Below, piece by piece: positions 13,230 through 27,420 of a stretch of 64,000 nucleotides of DNA. The stretch comes from Chrysomallon squamiferum (Eukaryota > Mollusca > Gastropoda > Neomphalida > Peltospiridae), in assembly GCA_012295275.1 (NCBI GenBank), contig CM022669.1:5844419-5908418 (forward strand), in the 5' to 3' direction. Position numbers and translations under genes: made by a program. The first letter of the stretch is position 1; the number at the start of each line of letters is the position of its first letter. The notes under the pieces are model-generated. The model made no database searches. It saw nothing but the letters and a program-made list of their open reading frames with translations, and had not been told where the DNA came from.

Positions 13230-14899
13230 TAAAGTTCGCTCATGTGTTAAGTAATACAGATCGATGATAAATTAAATATTATTATTACTTTGTCATGTTA
13301 TTTTTTTATTATTATCCCCTTTTTTTTTTTTTTTTTTTTTTTTTTTGAGGTCAAACACCTTGACTAACAACAGTAAATACTAAGGTAAATTAATCTGATC
13401 ACTGTTGTACATTATATATAATTTTTGAACAAATCATGATATTTACATCACCACAACAGTGTCTCGATTCACTCTTACAAATGACATTAAAGGTTTGTTT
13501 TCTAAAGAAATAATAGATGCATCTGTTAATATGACACACAGCATCAGTTTTGCCAAAATAGATTTTTTTTATTATTATTATTCCTTCAGGGGAGAATGAA
13601 TCATCAGTGAATATGCAAACTTTGTTCAACATCACCTGAAGCCATTTTATTTCAAAGATTACACGTTTTTATAACACATATGTCTGATAAAGAAACTCTC
13701 ACTCCCTGTGACATTTTTGCTGATCAGCAGAATAAGATCTTTTCTACGCACCACCCCACAAACAACAAAACACATTCCAGATTGTTTGAAAACAATATTT
13801 GTAATAACTATATAAATAAATAAATAAATAACACCGGAATAGAGTAATCTGTATCAAAAAAAAAAAAAAAAAAATGATCCCGCAGTTCGTCACGGCTCAA
13901 ACAAACATTCTTCCATTGAGCTTTAACTATTCAGCTCTTTCATGCAGCAAATTAACTTAAATGTACCTCATTCGTGTCTTTCATACACCTGTGTGAATAT
14001 CCGTAAATGCAAATAATTACATTTATAAAGAAAACGCTGACGAAAGCAGTTTTCATTTGGATAGTGGCAGACGAGTACAAGCGCAGTGTATCTGGCTATT
14101 TTAAATACGAATTATCGTCAGGTGTGGATCATCATTTCAGAAATCGCAGTGTGACATTTCCTGTATTTGTCATAACTTTACTCTCATAATTACACTTATT
14201 TGTTACTGAAAATTAGTCCGGGGTGAAAATGAACACAAACGATGAGATAAAATTGTTATATTAAAAGTCGTATTTTCATATGTCGCACACTTTCGAATGA
14301 ATCAAGCTAAAGTTGTTCAGTTCACCAACACGTGTCCCGTAATTCTCGTCTGTCATTATTTTGAAACCGATGTGCATATACAATCTGGCGTGTAACTGCG
14401 CGTTAGAAATAGTGCAGGCTGGTCTTTAATGAGTTGTATGTTGATACTCTTTTGTCTGCTGAACTTTTTGTTTAATGTCACAGATGGGTTAGTTAAATAT
14501 TTATTATTCTATCAAAGAGAAATGAATTTATTTTGTGTCTGTAATGTAAACAGTAATTCTACAGAACAGTGTGAAATCGCCTGCGTCTTCGTCAAGTTGT
14601 AACCAAACGCCTCCGTCCCAGCGGTGTCCACTGCTGTAATAAACAAATAAACATTCAATAAAAACTGTACGATCAAAGAAAAAAAAGAAACATATATATA
14701 TATATGTATGTATGTATTATAAGCTATAATCGTAAAATGAATAAAGGAAAATTGTTTAAATTGTTCGAAATACTATCCGCCTTTTTTCTTTAAATATACA
14801 TCCTATAAATCAGAAATAAAAAATTTGGTATATTTAACACATTAATAAATACCATAAACGCACTTTATTTTTGTATTTTAGGGTATTAGGAAATGAAGG

Positions 14900-14936
<37 letters not shown>

Positions 14937-16585
14937 AAAGTTGGGTAAGAAACTAAAAATTCAAAAGAAAAGGAAAGAAAAAGAAGAAAAAAAGAAAAAA
15001 GAAAACCAAAAAAACACACACACACAAAAACAAAACAAAAACAAACAAACGATAAAAGTCTGAAGTATTTGTTCGGTTAAATAATGTAACGACTTAAAAA
15101 GAGTGATGATGATAGATTTTAAAGTGCACCTCACCTTTTCTTACATCTGTCAGTTTCTTTTTCTGACTTCCAGTTTGATTAGCAGTTATCTCCATCATGA
15201 AAAGGAAATCCGCAGCTCTCTCTTGGCTTTACAGTTGTTTAACAATCTGAGCTTTCCAAATCGAGATACAGCAGAAATGTACGTTTAAGTGAATGGAATT
15301 CCTAAACTGTGGTTTGAGATCATAGACTGCAAATCGTCTGTTACGGCAGCGCCAATCATACTTTCCCCGCGCAACATTATTTACAAAGTCAGTTTGTAAA
15401 TATTTATAGAATATGCCTTTTCGTAACCAAGTGAAAATGTTTTTTCTTTTCTGCTTTATTTTATTTTTTCTTCTGTTTGTAAATATTATTCTTTATTTAT
15501 TTATTTATATCAAATTAAAAAACAGAAGAAGTAATAAACATTTTTTTTTTATTAATGAAATGAAAAATAACTTTGTAATATCAAATACTTTATTGAAAAT
15601 TAAATTGTTTGATGGTCATAATGATGATGAAAATGTCCACAGCAACAGCAACAACAACAACATCATCAGCAACAAGGACAGAATTTACTGAAGATACTGG
15701 GTCGTCAAATTTGCTTAGATGATTTTTATTCAGGGGATATTCAGTTGTTAGTGTTTCTAATTTTGTTGAAAATATATTTACATTAGGAGAATTTTGAACA
15801 ACGATAGAATTATATATTGTTGGTTTCTCATTGCTGTCCACACACTATCATATACATGTATATAACTGAATGTTATACACAAGTACTTCAAACGTTACGT
15901 TCATGTTCAGAAATATGTCTATGTTTATTTGCTCTATAAGAACCAGTGACTTTTACACATTAATTTTCGAGATTAGAAAACAAAATAACAAAAAATACGC
16001 GAAAGTGAACATTCAAGCCATTAACTACCATTATATATTCCATCGTCCAACCTTCCAGTGGTCCATCCTTTCATTTGTTCGTCCTTTTTTTCATTTTATT
16101 ATTCTTTATCCACCATTAAAACTCCGTATAATGATTAACTTGGCATCGTGTCAGGTGAGGCCTGCGCATCACGTAAAACGTATCTCCTCACCTCGCTGAG
16201 TTTGAGAGATTTTACAAAGCTGCGCTTCTGTCAGACTAAGTGGCAGCAGGTGTAAAGAAAACAGGTGAGAACTCTGGACTTAATTAGAGAGTCCAGGTAT
16301 CCACGATCTTTGGCAAGTAATAAAACTATCAGAAACATCATTCATGTAACATTATTCTGAGAAAAAAAAAAAAAAAAAAAAACCTATGCAAAGTATTCTT
16401 TTTGTTAAAATAGATACTAGGCATACACGTAACGTATATGCATACACAGATATGTTCATTTATACCCCACATGCTTATATATATATATAAAAAAATACAT
16501 ATATACATGCGTACATACTTATGTACACACGTCCACATATTGGCAAGTTGATATACGTGCAAATATCTGAATTATCCAATACTGA

Positions 16586-16616
<31 letters not shown>

Positions 16617-18347
16617 AATGTATATTAAGTGTACGTATATTTTAATTTTCGCACTCAGATGAGACAGATCACGTGTTCAAGAGCAGAGAACGCTGGGAAC
16701 AACACAATCGCCACGTGAGGAAAAAACGTCGTCGGACGAAGCGGTCCATCTCCACGGAGCAGCACGTCGAGACCCTCGTCGTCGTGGAGCCGCAGATGGT
16801 TGAGTACTACCAGAACGAGGACCTGGAGAACTACGTGCTCACGGTGATGAACATGGTGAGTTGCCAGATCTACTCACAGCCGTGTTGATAAACCCACCAA
16901 CAGAACGTCAAGACAATGAATATTCACGAGGTTGACACGAATCATGAATATTCAGATTATACAGATGAATGAATGAATGAATGTTTAATAACAACAAAAA
17001 CACTGCACTATATTAAAAAGTCACCTAACTGTTAATTTATTATTATCTCCATATATTTATTTCCTATCGAACACAAAAATTTAAATATTTTATTTATTTG
17101 CTCAACGTTACAAACAGTATACCTTATTTTTATTTATTCCGTCACAAACATTACCCGTTATATTTATTTACTCACAGTTACAAACATAATACATTATTAA
17201 CTCATAGTTACTCATTTGTTCTTGCAGGTTGCTACTCTGTTTCATGATGCCTCGATTGGAAACGCTGTCAACATTGTAGTTGTAAGAATCATTGTGTTAA
17301 AGAAACATCAGGTAAATAATGACAGACAGTTTAAAACGTGCTTATGGTATAAGTATAAACAAGCTCTGTTTATATTCTTACACTGATTTCTTTGTTCCCA
17401 AGATCTATAAAGTGTGGCGGAAAATTAAAATTCAGTGAAGGTTCATAGAGAATGACATTTCTCCTCTAATGACACAGAAAAGTAAAAAAAAAATTCCAGA
17501 CAAACTGAGGAATCAGCAACTTTGCAGTGATTTGCTTAAACGCATTCGTTTTTCTTCTGCTATGTAGGAATGGAAAAAAGAGTATCTAAAATAATATTCG
17601 TTTTTTTTTGTTTGATATTTTTGCTGTGCTCCAGCTAAATTTGAATCTTGTGTTTAATGACGTTTCAGTCAAATTATTGCAATGGCTTTTCTTCAAGTAT
17701 ATCAAGGAATGAACAAAAAAGAAAGAAAAAAGAATATCTAAAATATGAATTTATTTTTGTATTTTATGTGACTGTTATGCTCCAACTAAATTTGAACCTT
17801 ATTTTTGATTATGCTTCAGTGAAATTATTGCTTTGGTTGTTTAGTTGAATTTGCGTAAGAGTTTAATTGCTGTTATTATTAGAATGTTGACTTGAAATAT
17901 AGGTTATTTTTGTTTTTCTTTAATGTTTCATCAGGAAAATTTGAAGATCACTCATCATGCTGACAAAACGCTTCACAGTTTCTGTCAATGGCAAGATAAA
18001 ATGAACTTCCATGACGACGACAACCCCAACCACCACGACGTTGCTATTCTTCTCACAAGGTTAACATTTTCATTTGGTACAGATTTGAAATCTAAACATA
18101 GTAAATTATTGTTTTAACGATGCTATAAGGACAAACCATCATTAATGAATGACTGACGAAACATTAATGACAGATTTCACATACTTTAGTTTCTGCAGCC
18201 GATCGGAGGTCAGTTGATTCTTATTATCAGCATGGAATCTTTTGAACTATAGATCTTAAAATTATACTGTTATTGTTGTTATTATTATTATTGATATTAA
18301 AACAGTTTTCGTTATCATCATCATAGTCGTTGTCATCATCATCATCA

Positions 18348-18388
<41 letters not shown>

Positions 18389-19421
18389 GTTATTGTTATT
18401 GTTATTATTATTATCAGACGCAACATCTGTTCGCGGATGAATGAGCCATGCAGCACGCTTGGTCTAGCACAAGTTGCAGGTTTGTGTCAGCCAAAACGTA
18501 CATGCAACATCAACGAAGACACTGGCCTCGCTCTGGCTTTCACCATCACACACGAACTAGGTCACAAGTACGTACTAAACATTAGTATAGCAGCAATTAA
18601 TAATACATGTCTTTATGTGTGCATATGTGTATATGTATATATAAACAATGACGCACAGATAATTTAGATTGCTTTAACATGTTTATTATTTTTATTATTA
18701 TTATTATTATTAGTTTTACGCAACCAGTCATATACTAAAAGACAGACGTAACAAACATTACGTTTTTCTTTCAGTCGACTTAGTAAAACGATGTATTTTA
18801 ATGAATATAGATAGCGTCAGTGTTTGTTTTATTTTTAAATTAGAAACGTTTCTATATTTTATTTTAATTTTTATTCATGTATTTTGTTTTTATTCAGCTT
18901 TGGAATGAAACGTGACAGTATTCAGAGTATTCATTTAAATTAGAAACGTTTCTATATTTTATTTTTATTTTTATTCATGTATTTTGTTTTTATTCAGCTT
19001 TGGAATGAAACATGACAGTATTCACAACTCGTGTGAGTCGCCTCCTGGTGAGCAGTACGTTATGGCGCCACATCTGATGGCAGACGGCACCATCATGACC
19101 TGGTCAAACTGCAGTCGAGAATCCATCACTAAATTCATTGAGTAAAATTTTAAAATCTATATATATAAATTTTAAATAATTTATTGGTCTTTATGTTTAT
19201 TATTGCCGTTATTATAATTAAGAGCATCAAATGTTTTAATGTAGAGAAACAACAACAAAGAAGAAACAAACCAACAACATTGTAACAATTTTTAATTCTT
19301 ACCGCGCGAAAAACTGTTCTACAACAAGGTCCATAACTCCTAATTACTGTAATCTTTTAGCGTGATTCCGAAGTTATCTCCCATTGTGTTAAATTATTTA
19401 TTTATTTATTTAAATTTCATT

Positions 19422-19457
<36 letters not shown>

Positions 19458-19627
19458 TTATTCTTTTGCTTTTTATTTCAGATTTCTTATTATTGATGTA
19501 TTTTTCTCTCCTACAAAATATTAATATAGAGGAATGTTTGCATTAGTGCAATAGTATAAATTTGTTCTACTATTAATTCTTCTCATACTGCCACTACTAC
19601 GACTACTACTACTACTACTATTATTAC

Positions 19628-19659
<32 letters not shown>

Positions 19660-22527
19660 TCTAGTCGAGGATGGGGCTACTGTCTTAGTGATGAGCCAGG
19701 AATGCATCATTTCAAGATTCCGGACAAACCACCAGGAATAATGTACGACACGGGACATCAGTGCAGACTGCAATATGGGACAGACGCAGCCCTGTGTGAG
19801 GGGCTTGAAGTGATAGATGTAAGCAGGGTAGACATGGGTGGGGAATATGGGTCACTGCTGCCCTTAGAGTCTGTTCATGTAAGGAGCTGGATATTGGTTG
19901 GGTAAAAGGAATATGGTTGTCTGACTGAAATTATAGAAATACAGAGGGAAGGGAGTATATGGGCTGCCCATCAAAAGTGACAAGGCTAAACATGACCAAT
20001 GTAGAGTGGGTATGGGGAAAATGAGAGTGGAGATAATCAACCATAAATGATATTAAAAAATAACGACTATTCATTTAAAATATGCTGAGATTATGTTAAT
20101 TCATAATATTTTTATTTTATTTTATATTTTGTAATATAAATAAAATGTTATAGGATACTACTGTAAATATTTCACAGTGGACTGTGTCATGTTTAGAATA
20201 CTCTCACATGTAGTATGTGATATTGCAGATAACAGAATAATGATATCTGATTTTACAGAATGTATGCAACACTCTCTGGTGCAGAGTGGATAACAAGTGT
20301 TCTACAAAACTTCAGGCTGCAGCTGAGGGGACAATTTGTGGCCAGAACAAGGTAAAATTCACTGTTAATGGCTGATGTACCTAAAAAGTATTTCAAAGGG
20401 TTATTTCTTTTTTAAAAAAACAACAAAAAAACTATTGTAAATGATCATTTTCAGGCATCGAAATAAGTCAAGAACGCTCGTTACCACCTATCAGTAAAGT
20501 CGAAATTTGTATTGAAAAGATAACGGCAATAACAAATGAAGCCAAGTTAAGACATATAACTGGTAAGTCGCTTGACGGATTACTTGGCTATATCGATGGC
20601 GTCACAGGCTACATACACAAATCAAACGTGCAAAGGCATGTGAAAACAGATAGCCTTCACAACTCGTCAAAAAATAAATTTTCACAAAACAGTTCAGACT
20701 CTCAAACAAACAAATTAAGCTTCTGAAAGTGTGAAAGTAAATCATAAAGTTACATGTTGTAATTCCATTGGAAAATTATTTGAAAAACCCCCAGTAAGGA
20801 ACAAATATAAAAATCATTGCAATACAGCATTGTGGTTGGTTATGCAGGAGAGACCTATGTCTGACTACCAGTCCCTGATTGCCTTACAAAAGAAGAATGG
20901 GGTGCAGTTTATAAGTGGGAAGGACAATGACCACTCATGTAAACTTGATAAATTTGTGGTAACCTCTAAATGGGTTACCAGACACGATCCTTATTTCGAT
21001 GCCTGATTTTTTGTTTCTTCTGCTTATTATATTCTGTCTGTGATACTGTTTAAAATGATTAATTTCTATTGAATATAACTGTTATTTGATCTTGTTTCTG
21101 GAAGTGGTGCTATGCAGGGAAGTGTGTGGACATCAATGAAAGACCACAGGCTATTAATGGTCAGTGGGGCAGATGGGCAGACTGGACAAAGTGTAATCGT
21201 GACTGTGGGGCTGGCGTGTCATACTCAAAGAGATTTTGTGACAACCCTCCGTAAGTCCCATTATCTGACATAATAAAACATAACAGTCTAAAAGTCCCAT
21301 TATGTGTTATAATCAAACATTACGTTCTAACAGTTCCCTCCCTTTCTTTATTTCTCTTTTCTCTCTATCTTTATGGTTTTTTGTCTCTTTTTGTCTCCCT
21401 CTTCTCTCTTTCTCTCACTGTCATAGTTATTCTTATTCTCTGCTTCTGTCTTTCTGTTTGCATTTTTATATCTCTCTTTTTCCCTGTCTGTATTTTTCTA
21501 AGGATAACATTATTCTTTAACAAACGTTCTATGAAAGTAAGATACATAATACTTACATTACTTACTATCTTAATTGTAATTTTTGTCTTTCAGTCCCTCA
21601 CATGGTGGTAAATACTGTATTGGGGAGAGAAAACGATACAGAATTTGTAACACTGATGTAAGTCATGATATATCTGTTTTTATACGAGTGTCTGTGTGTA
21701 TCTGCGTATGCATATATGTATGTATTTATGTATGTATTTATTTACTTATGTTTATGAATATATGTATGTGTGTGTGTACGTATATGTATGTATGTATGTA
21801 TGTATTTGTGTGTGTATGTGTGTGAGTATGTCTGTGAGTATGTCTGTATGTATTTATTTACTTATGTTTATGTATGCATGTATGAATATATGTATGTATG
21901 TGTTTGTGTACGTATATGTATGTATGTGTGTGTGCGTGTGTGTAGGTGTAAATAATTATTAGTTACTGTATTTTCAGGCCTGTCCTGATGATGTTCCAAG
22001 TTTCAGACACAAGCAGTGTTCTGATTTCAACTACATTCCATACAAGAATCATCTGCATGAGTGGGAGCCCATCCTCACTCCTCGTACGTTTTCTTTCTTC
22101 TTTGTTTGTTTCTTTAATTTGGCGTATTTTAAAATTTGTATCAACTACCTGTATAAGACATATTATTACATGTTGTATTATTATTAAATGTAATTTTATA
22201 AATTATACAAAAAATACGTAATTAAATGTAGTTCTCTCCCTTGTTTAATTATTGAATATAGTTTCTCCCCTTATTAACGTCTGTCATGAACTAATTATCT
22301 TTAGTTACAGTTTAAACTGTGATATTTTGTTTCATTTTTTTAATTATTTTGTGTCAACAAAATTATTTTCATTTGTATTAATAAATAAATCAAATTCTTA
22401 CTGAATTTGTATTATTTATTAATTTATTTATTTATTTTTATATTTATTTATTTACTTATTTATTTTTATATTTATTTATTTATTTATTTTTATATTTATT
22501 TATTTATTCATTTATTTATTTATTCAT

Positions 22528-22564
<37 letters not shown>

Positions 22565-25205
22565 TTTTATTGATTTATTGATCTGTTATTGATACACAGA
22601 CACCCCCTGTCAGCTGCACTGCAAGCCGCGAGACAGGTTTTTCTCTGTGATGCTGAAGGACATGGTGGCTGATGGAACTCCGTGTACTCCGGGCAGTCGC
22701 AACATGTGCATCAGCGGCAAGTGTCGAGTGAGTCTCTCAGCTGTTTCCTTAACTGTGTAGTCAAAAATAACTCAACACCAACAACACCAACAGTGGCGTT
22801 GGTGTCCCTCAGATGACACCACATACTGGGCTGTTTGGAAGTTCCCTGGGGATGTCTGCATCTTGCAACATAATGAGAAAGTTTTTTTTTAAGGCTGTGG
22901 GGGTAAATCCACTTTCCTCAGTGAACAGTGATTCAGTTCTGAGTGGATTTATTTGTTAATTCATTTACAGTGTTAATATTATATGTGACATCCTATGTAA
23001 TAATATAATTTTGCTGTTAATATATTTCACCTCCATCACTGATATTTTAATACTACTATATGTTTGTTTTGTTTGTTTGCTTGTTTCAGCATGTGGGGTG
23101 TGACTGGTTGTTTGACTCGAAGGCTGTGGAAGACAGGTGTGGAGTCTGCTATGGAGATGGATCAACTTGTAAAACAGTGAAAAAACAGTTCAATGAAACT
23201 GAGAAACTGGGTAATTTTGTCTCAAAGAAAAAAAAACATATTAGTTTTCAAACTTTTGTAAAATAAAAATGAGTTAAGTATTGTTATTAATTTTGAAATA
23301 ATGATTTTTTTGTTGTAAAAGGATGGAATAAAAAGATCTTTAAGATTAACAACAATTTTGTAAAAATAAAAATATATTCTGTAAATTTTCATCTACAATT
23401 CTGAAATATGTATTGTAATGCTAAACTGCTTAACAGACATGTTGAAGAAAATATACCAAGCAGTCTATATTATCTCACTGAATAACATACTCTTTAGTGC
23501 TTCATTATTTATCTTATATAATTCATTGATTTCATAATACAAGACCAAGTACGTAATATTTTATCATTATAATAATTACCTGTATTGTTTTTAATTTTTT
23601 TTTTTTTTCAGGTTATGTTGAAGCCACAGTTATTCCTAAAGGTGCGAGGAATATTCGAGTGGAAGAGGTAGCAGCTGCTAACAATTTTCTGGCCCTGAAG
23701 AACAACAAGGGAGAGTACTATCTGAATGGTCACTGGTTCATTCAGTGGAGTGGGGACTATGAGGTGGCTGGCACAGTGGTCAGATACCAGCGAGAAGGAA
23801 GCAAGGAGAGCTTCAATGCTCCTGGTCCTTTGAAAGAGGCACTTCATATAATGGTGAGCCTGTTGGTTTACTTCCATCCTTAAGCTTACTGAATTCAGAA
23901 ACAGCCATATTGTGAGCTTCCATAGTTTTGATGGAAATTTGTTATTTTTGTTTTTATTATTTTTTATGTATATATATATAATGCCTTGGTGCTGATAAAA
24001 ATATTGTGGTATGGTGGTTTTGATTTTTTTTACTTTAAAAATTTATTTATTCACTAATATTGTTATATTATTGATGTATAAAATATAAAGTAACATACAG
24101 TTTGTTATATAACTTCACTGGATGTTTGACATTAAAGTAGAAGAATAGAATTTTAAATTGTTTTTGACTATTTTCTAGTTACTAGTTCAGACTCACAATA
24201 TAGTGTTTGAGTATACTAGTCCAAAGTTTTAAATTGTTTTTTTGTTATTTTCTAGTTACTAGTTCAGACTCACAACCTAAGTGTAGTGTTTGAGTATACT
24301 AGTACAAAGTTTTAAATTGTTTTTACTATTTTCTAGTTACTAGTTCAGACTCACAATGTAATGTTTGAGTACACTAGTGCAAAGTTTTAAATTGTTTTTA
24401 CTATTTTCTAGTTACTAGTTCAGACTCACAATGTAGTGTTTGAGTATACTAGTGCAAAGTTTTAAATTGTTTTTACTATTTTCTAGTTACTAGTTCAGAC
24501 TCACAACCCAGGGGTAGTGTTTGAGTACACTAGTACAAAGTTTTAACTTGTTTTTACTATTTTCTAGTTACTTGTACAGACTCACAACCCAGGGGTAGTG
24601 TTTGAGTACACTAGTACAAAGTTTTAGATTGTTTTTACTATTTTCTAGTTACTAGTTCAGACTCACAACCCAGGTGTAGTGTTTGAGTACACTGTACCCA
24701 AGGAGAATGCCACAGACAACAGAGTTCCTGAGTTCTGGTGGGACTATTCTGACTGGTCTCACTGCACTGTCAGCTGTGGTGGAGGTTAGTGTCTGTCTGT
24801 CTGTCTGTCTGTCCTTTTGTCTGTCTGCTTGTGTTTATATGTCCTTATCCCTATGTATGTGTGTTATCTCTGTGTTTGAGTATATCAACATAACATTCAA
24901 CACAGCTATATCCATTTAAATAGACCAAACATATTCTTTCAACATCAAACACCATCAGCTATCACATTCACAGTAATACAGTGTCTATTATAATAAATGA
25001 TATTATACATTATAACATACATACATCATTTACTTTCAGGAACTCAGCGTTCCCAGGTGGTTTGTCTGGAGAAGGAGGCTGGTATGGTTGATGAGATGTA
25101 CTGTAACGCATCCACTAAACCAGATGACAGACTACGAGGATGCAACGAACATCGATGTCCTGCCAGGTAACCTATTTTTAAATTTAAAAAATTCTTATTC
25201 ATTCA

Positions 25206-25263
<58 letters not shown>

Positions 25264-25845
25264 CTATGTCTTTTTATGTTTGATAAAAGAATTTTACTAT
25301 ACAACATTTTATTAAAATTAAGAAAGAATGGAGAACATTTTGTTGATTTTTTTCAAGGTTTGATTAATAACCTTTCATTCTGAAACTCCATCACACATTA
25401 TTTTAAACAGACCATCATTAATAATGTCTGCATTCTGAATGTAAAACATCTAAAACATATAAGATGTTGTTAAAATTCTTTTGATGTTTTTCTAGCTTTT
25501 TTAATTTTCACATGTCTTCATATCATCATTCACACATCTTAATATATTACTTTGAAACAATACTATTATTTCCATGATATTTATTATATAGTATTTTAAA
25601 AATATATTACTTGCAACAAGTGCTATTAGTATTACTTCAATAATAATGTGTTTTGTTTTTGTTTGTTTTTTTTTGTTTTCATTTAAACTTTAATTATATT
25701 CTACTTATATTATTATTACTATTACTGTTACTATTATTATTATTATTATTACTATTACTATTATTATTGTTATTACTATTATTATTGTTATTATTATTAG
25801 TAGTAGTATTACTATTATAACTACTATTATTTTTATTATTATTAC

Positions 25846-25896
<51 letters not shown>

Positions 25897-27389
25897 AAAT
25901 AACAGCACATAATTAAGTTATAAAACTGTGTAAATTTATGAGGAATGAAATCATCATCTGAATACTTCTTGTCTGTGCTTGACAGGTGGTGGACAGGGCC
26001 ATGGCAGCACTGCTCTGTGACATGTGGTAACAACGGCATACATCGTCGCACTGTCATCTGTGTGCGCAGTCTTGGAGCAGATGAGCAGATTGCTCTTGAA
26101 AATGAAGTGTGTGAGGGACTTGACAAACCCAGTGAGGTGGAACCATGTCACCACAAAGACCCCTGCCCTGGGACAGGTCACTGGGAGGTTGGAGAGTGGT
26201 CACAGGTCAGTGAACATTGAGATCAGTTAACTAATTTAACTAACAGCTGATGAAATATACTTAAAACACTGAAGTGCTGGATATTTCGAAACTATTTCAA
26301 TAACATTGCTTAATTCCTAGCTACAAAGTCTGAGTTAATGTAATTTTTAAATTTATTTATTTATTTATTTATTTTATTTTATTTTTTTATTTAACCTCAG
26401 AATGTTGTTGCAAAAAGATAAAAAGTTGTTAATTTTGTTTAATTAAAATTAGTCATATTTTTCTTTAAAAAATATAAAAAAAAAAATTATCTTCTAAATA
26501 AATATATATTAAATAAAGATTGAAGGAACTTTTCAGGAATAATGATGATGATGATGATGATGATAAAATGATAATAGTATCAGTGAAACAGGAATTGACA
26601 AAATAACTACAAAACAGAATACATTCACACACACACACAAACACACTCATACACATAAATCCACAAATCTGCACTAGTTAATGGCTATGAAATTAAATAT
26701 TATTTAGTATTAGTTAAGGCAATGAACTAAACAGCACTGAAATAACCATGGCTCATTCTTTATGGACTTTTTTTATTTAGTGTTCAAGATCGTGTGGAGG
26801 TGGTATGCGACATCGTACAATTTTCTGTTCTGTACCAAACTCATGTAAACCAGAAACAGAACCTGTCAGCGAAGAGCACTGTGCAATGAACAGGTGTCCA
26901 CCAGCACCAGAGGTAACAACTACTACAACATCATCATCAGGAACAGATGAGACTAAAAACCCATCAGAATTAATTAACACACAAATCAGTGTTTCGTTAA
27001 AAGGAAACAGTGCGCCAGAGGAATGGAAGAAATTATCAATCACAAAATCATTTCCTTCAACATCGGAGGAAGACGACTCCATCACAGACAACTTCCATGT
27101 TTCAGGATCAACAAATTCTGTCCAAACAATTGTGAAAAAAATTGTTCTTCCCACAAAAACACCATCTACCTCTAAGGATGTTACTCCTGACGCTGTAAAT
27201 ATTTTTAATTCAAAGGAGAGTGATATTAGTATCAGTGAAGCAGGAATCGACATTGAGATTCCTGGCAAACTGAAAGAAGACAGAGACAACGTTGAACAGC
27301 ATACCTCATAAACACCGACATCATCACACCACAAGCAGTCAAACAATGTGGTCATTGGTAATGGAAAAATAACCAACAGTATTAATAAC

Positions 27390-27420
<31 letters not shown>

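Noticed and set aside
18897-18933. Upstream copy as a genuine alternative catalytic exon
   Set aside because: It loses the third zinc-binding histidine and soon meets an in-frame stop; treated as a decoy unless RNA shows use.
22780-22930. GC-richer intronic segment resembling a repeat fragment
   Set aside because: No terminal structure or second copy in the window.
24171-24690. CRISPR-like regular repeat
   Set aside because: Units are contiguous without unique spacers, lie in a eukaryotic intron and duplicate a splice boundary.
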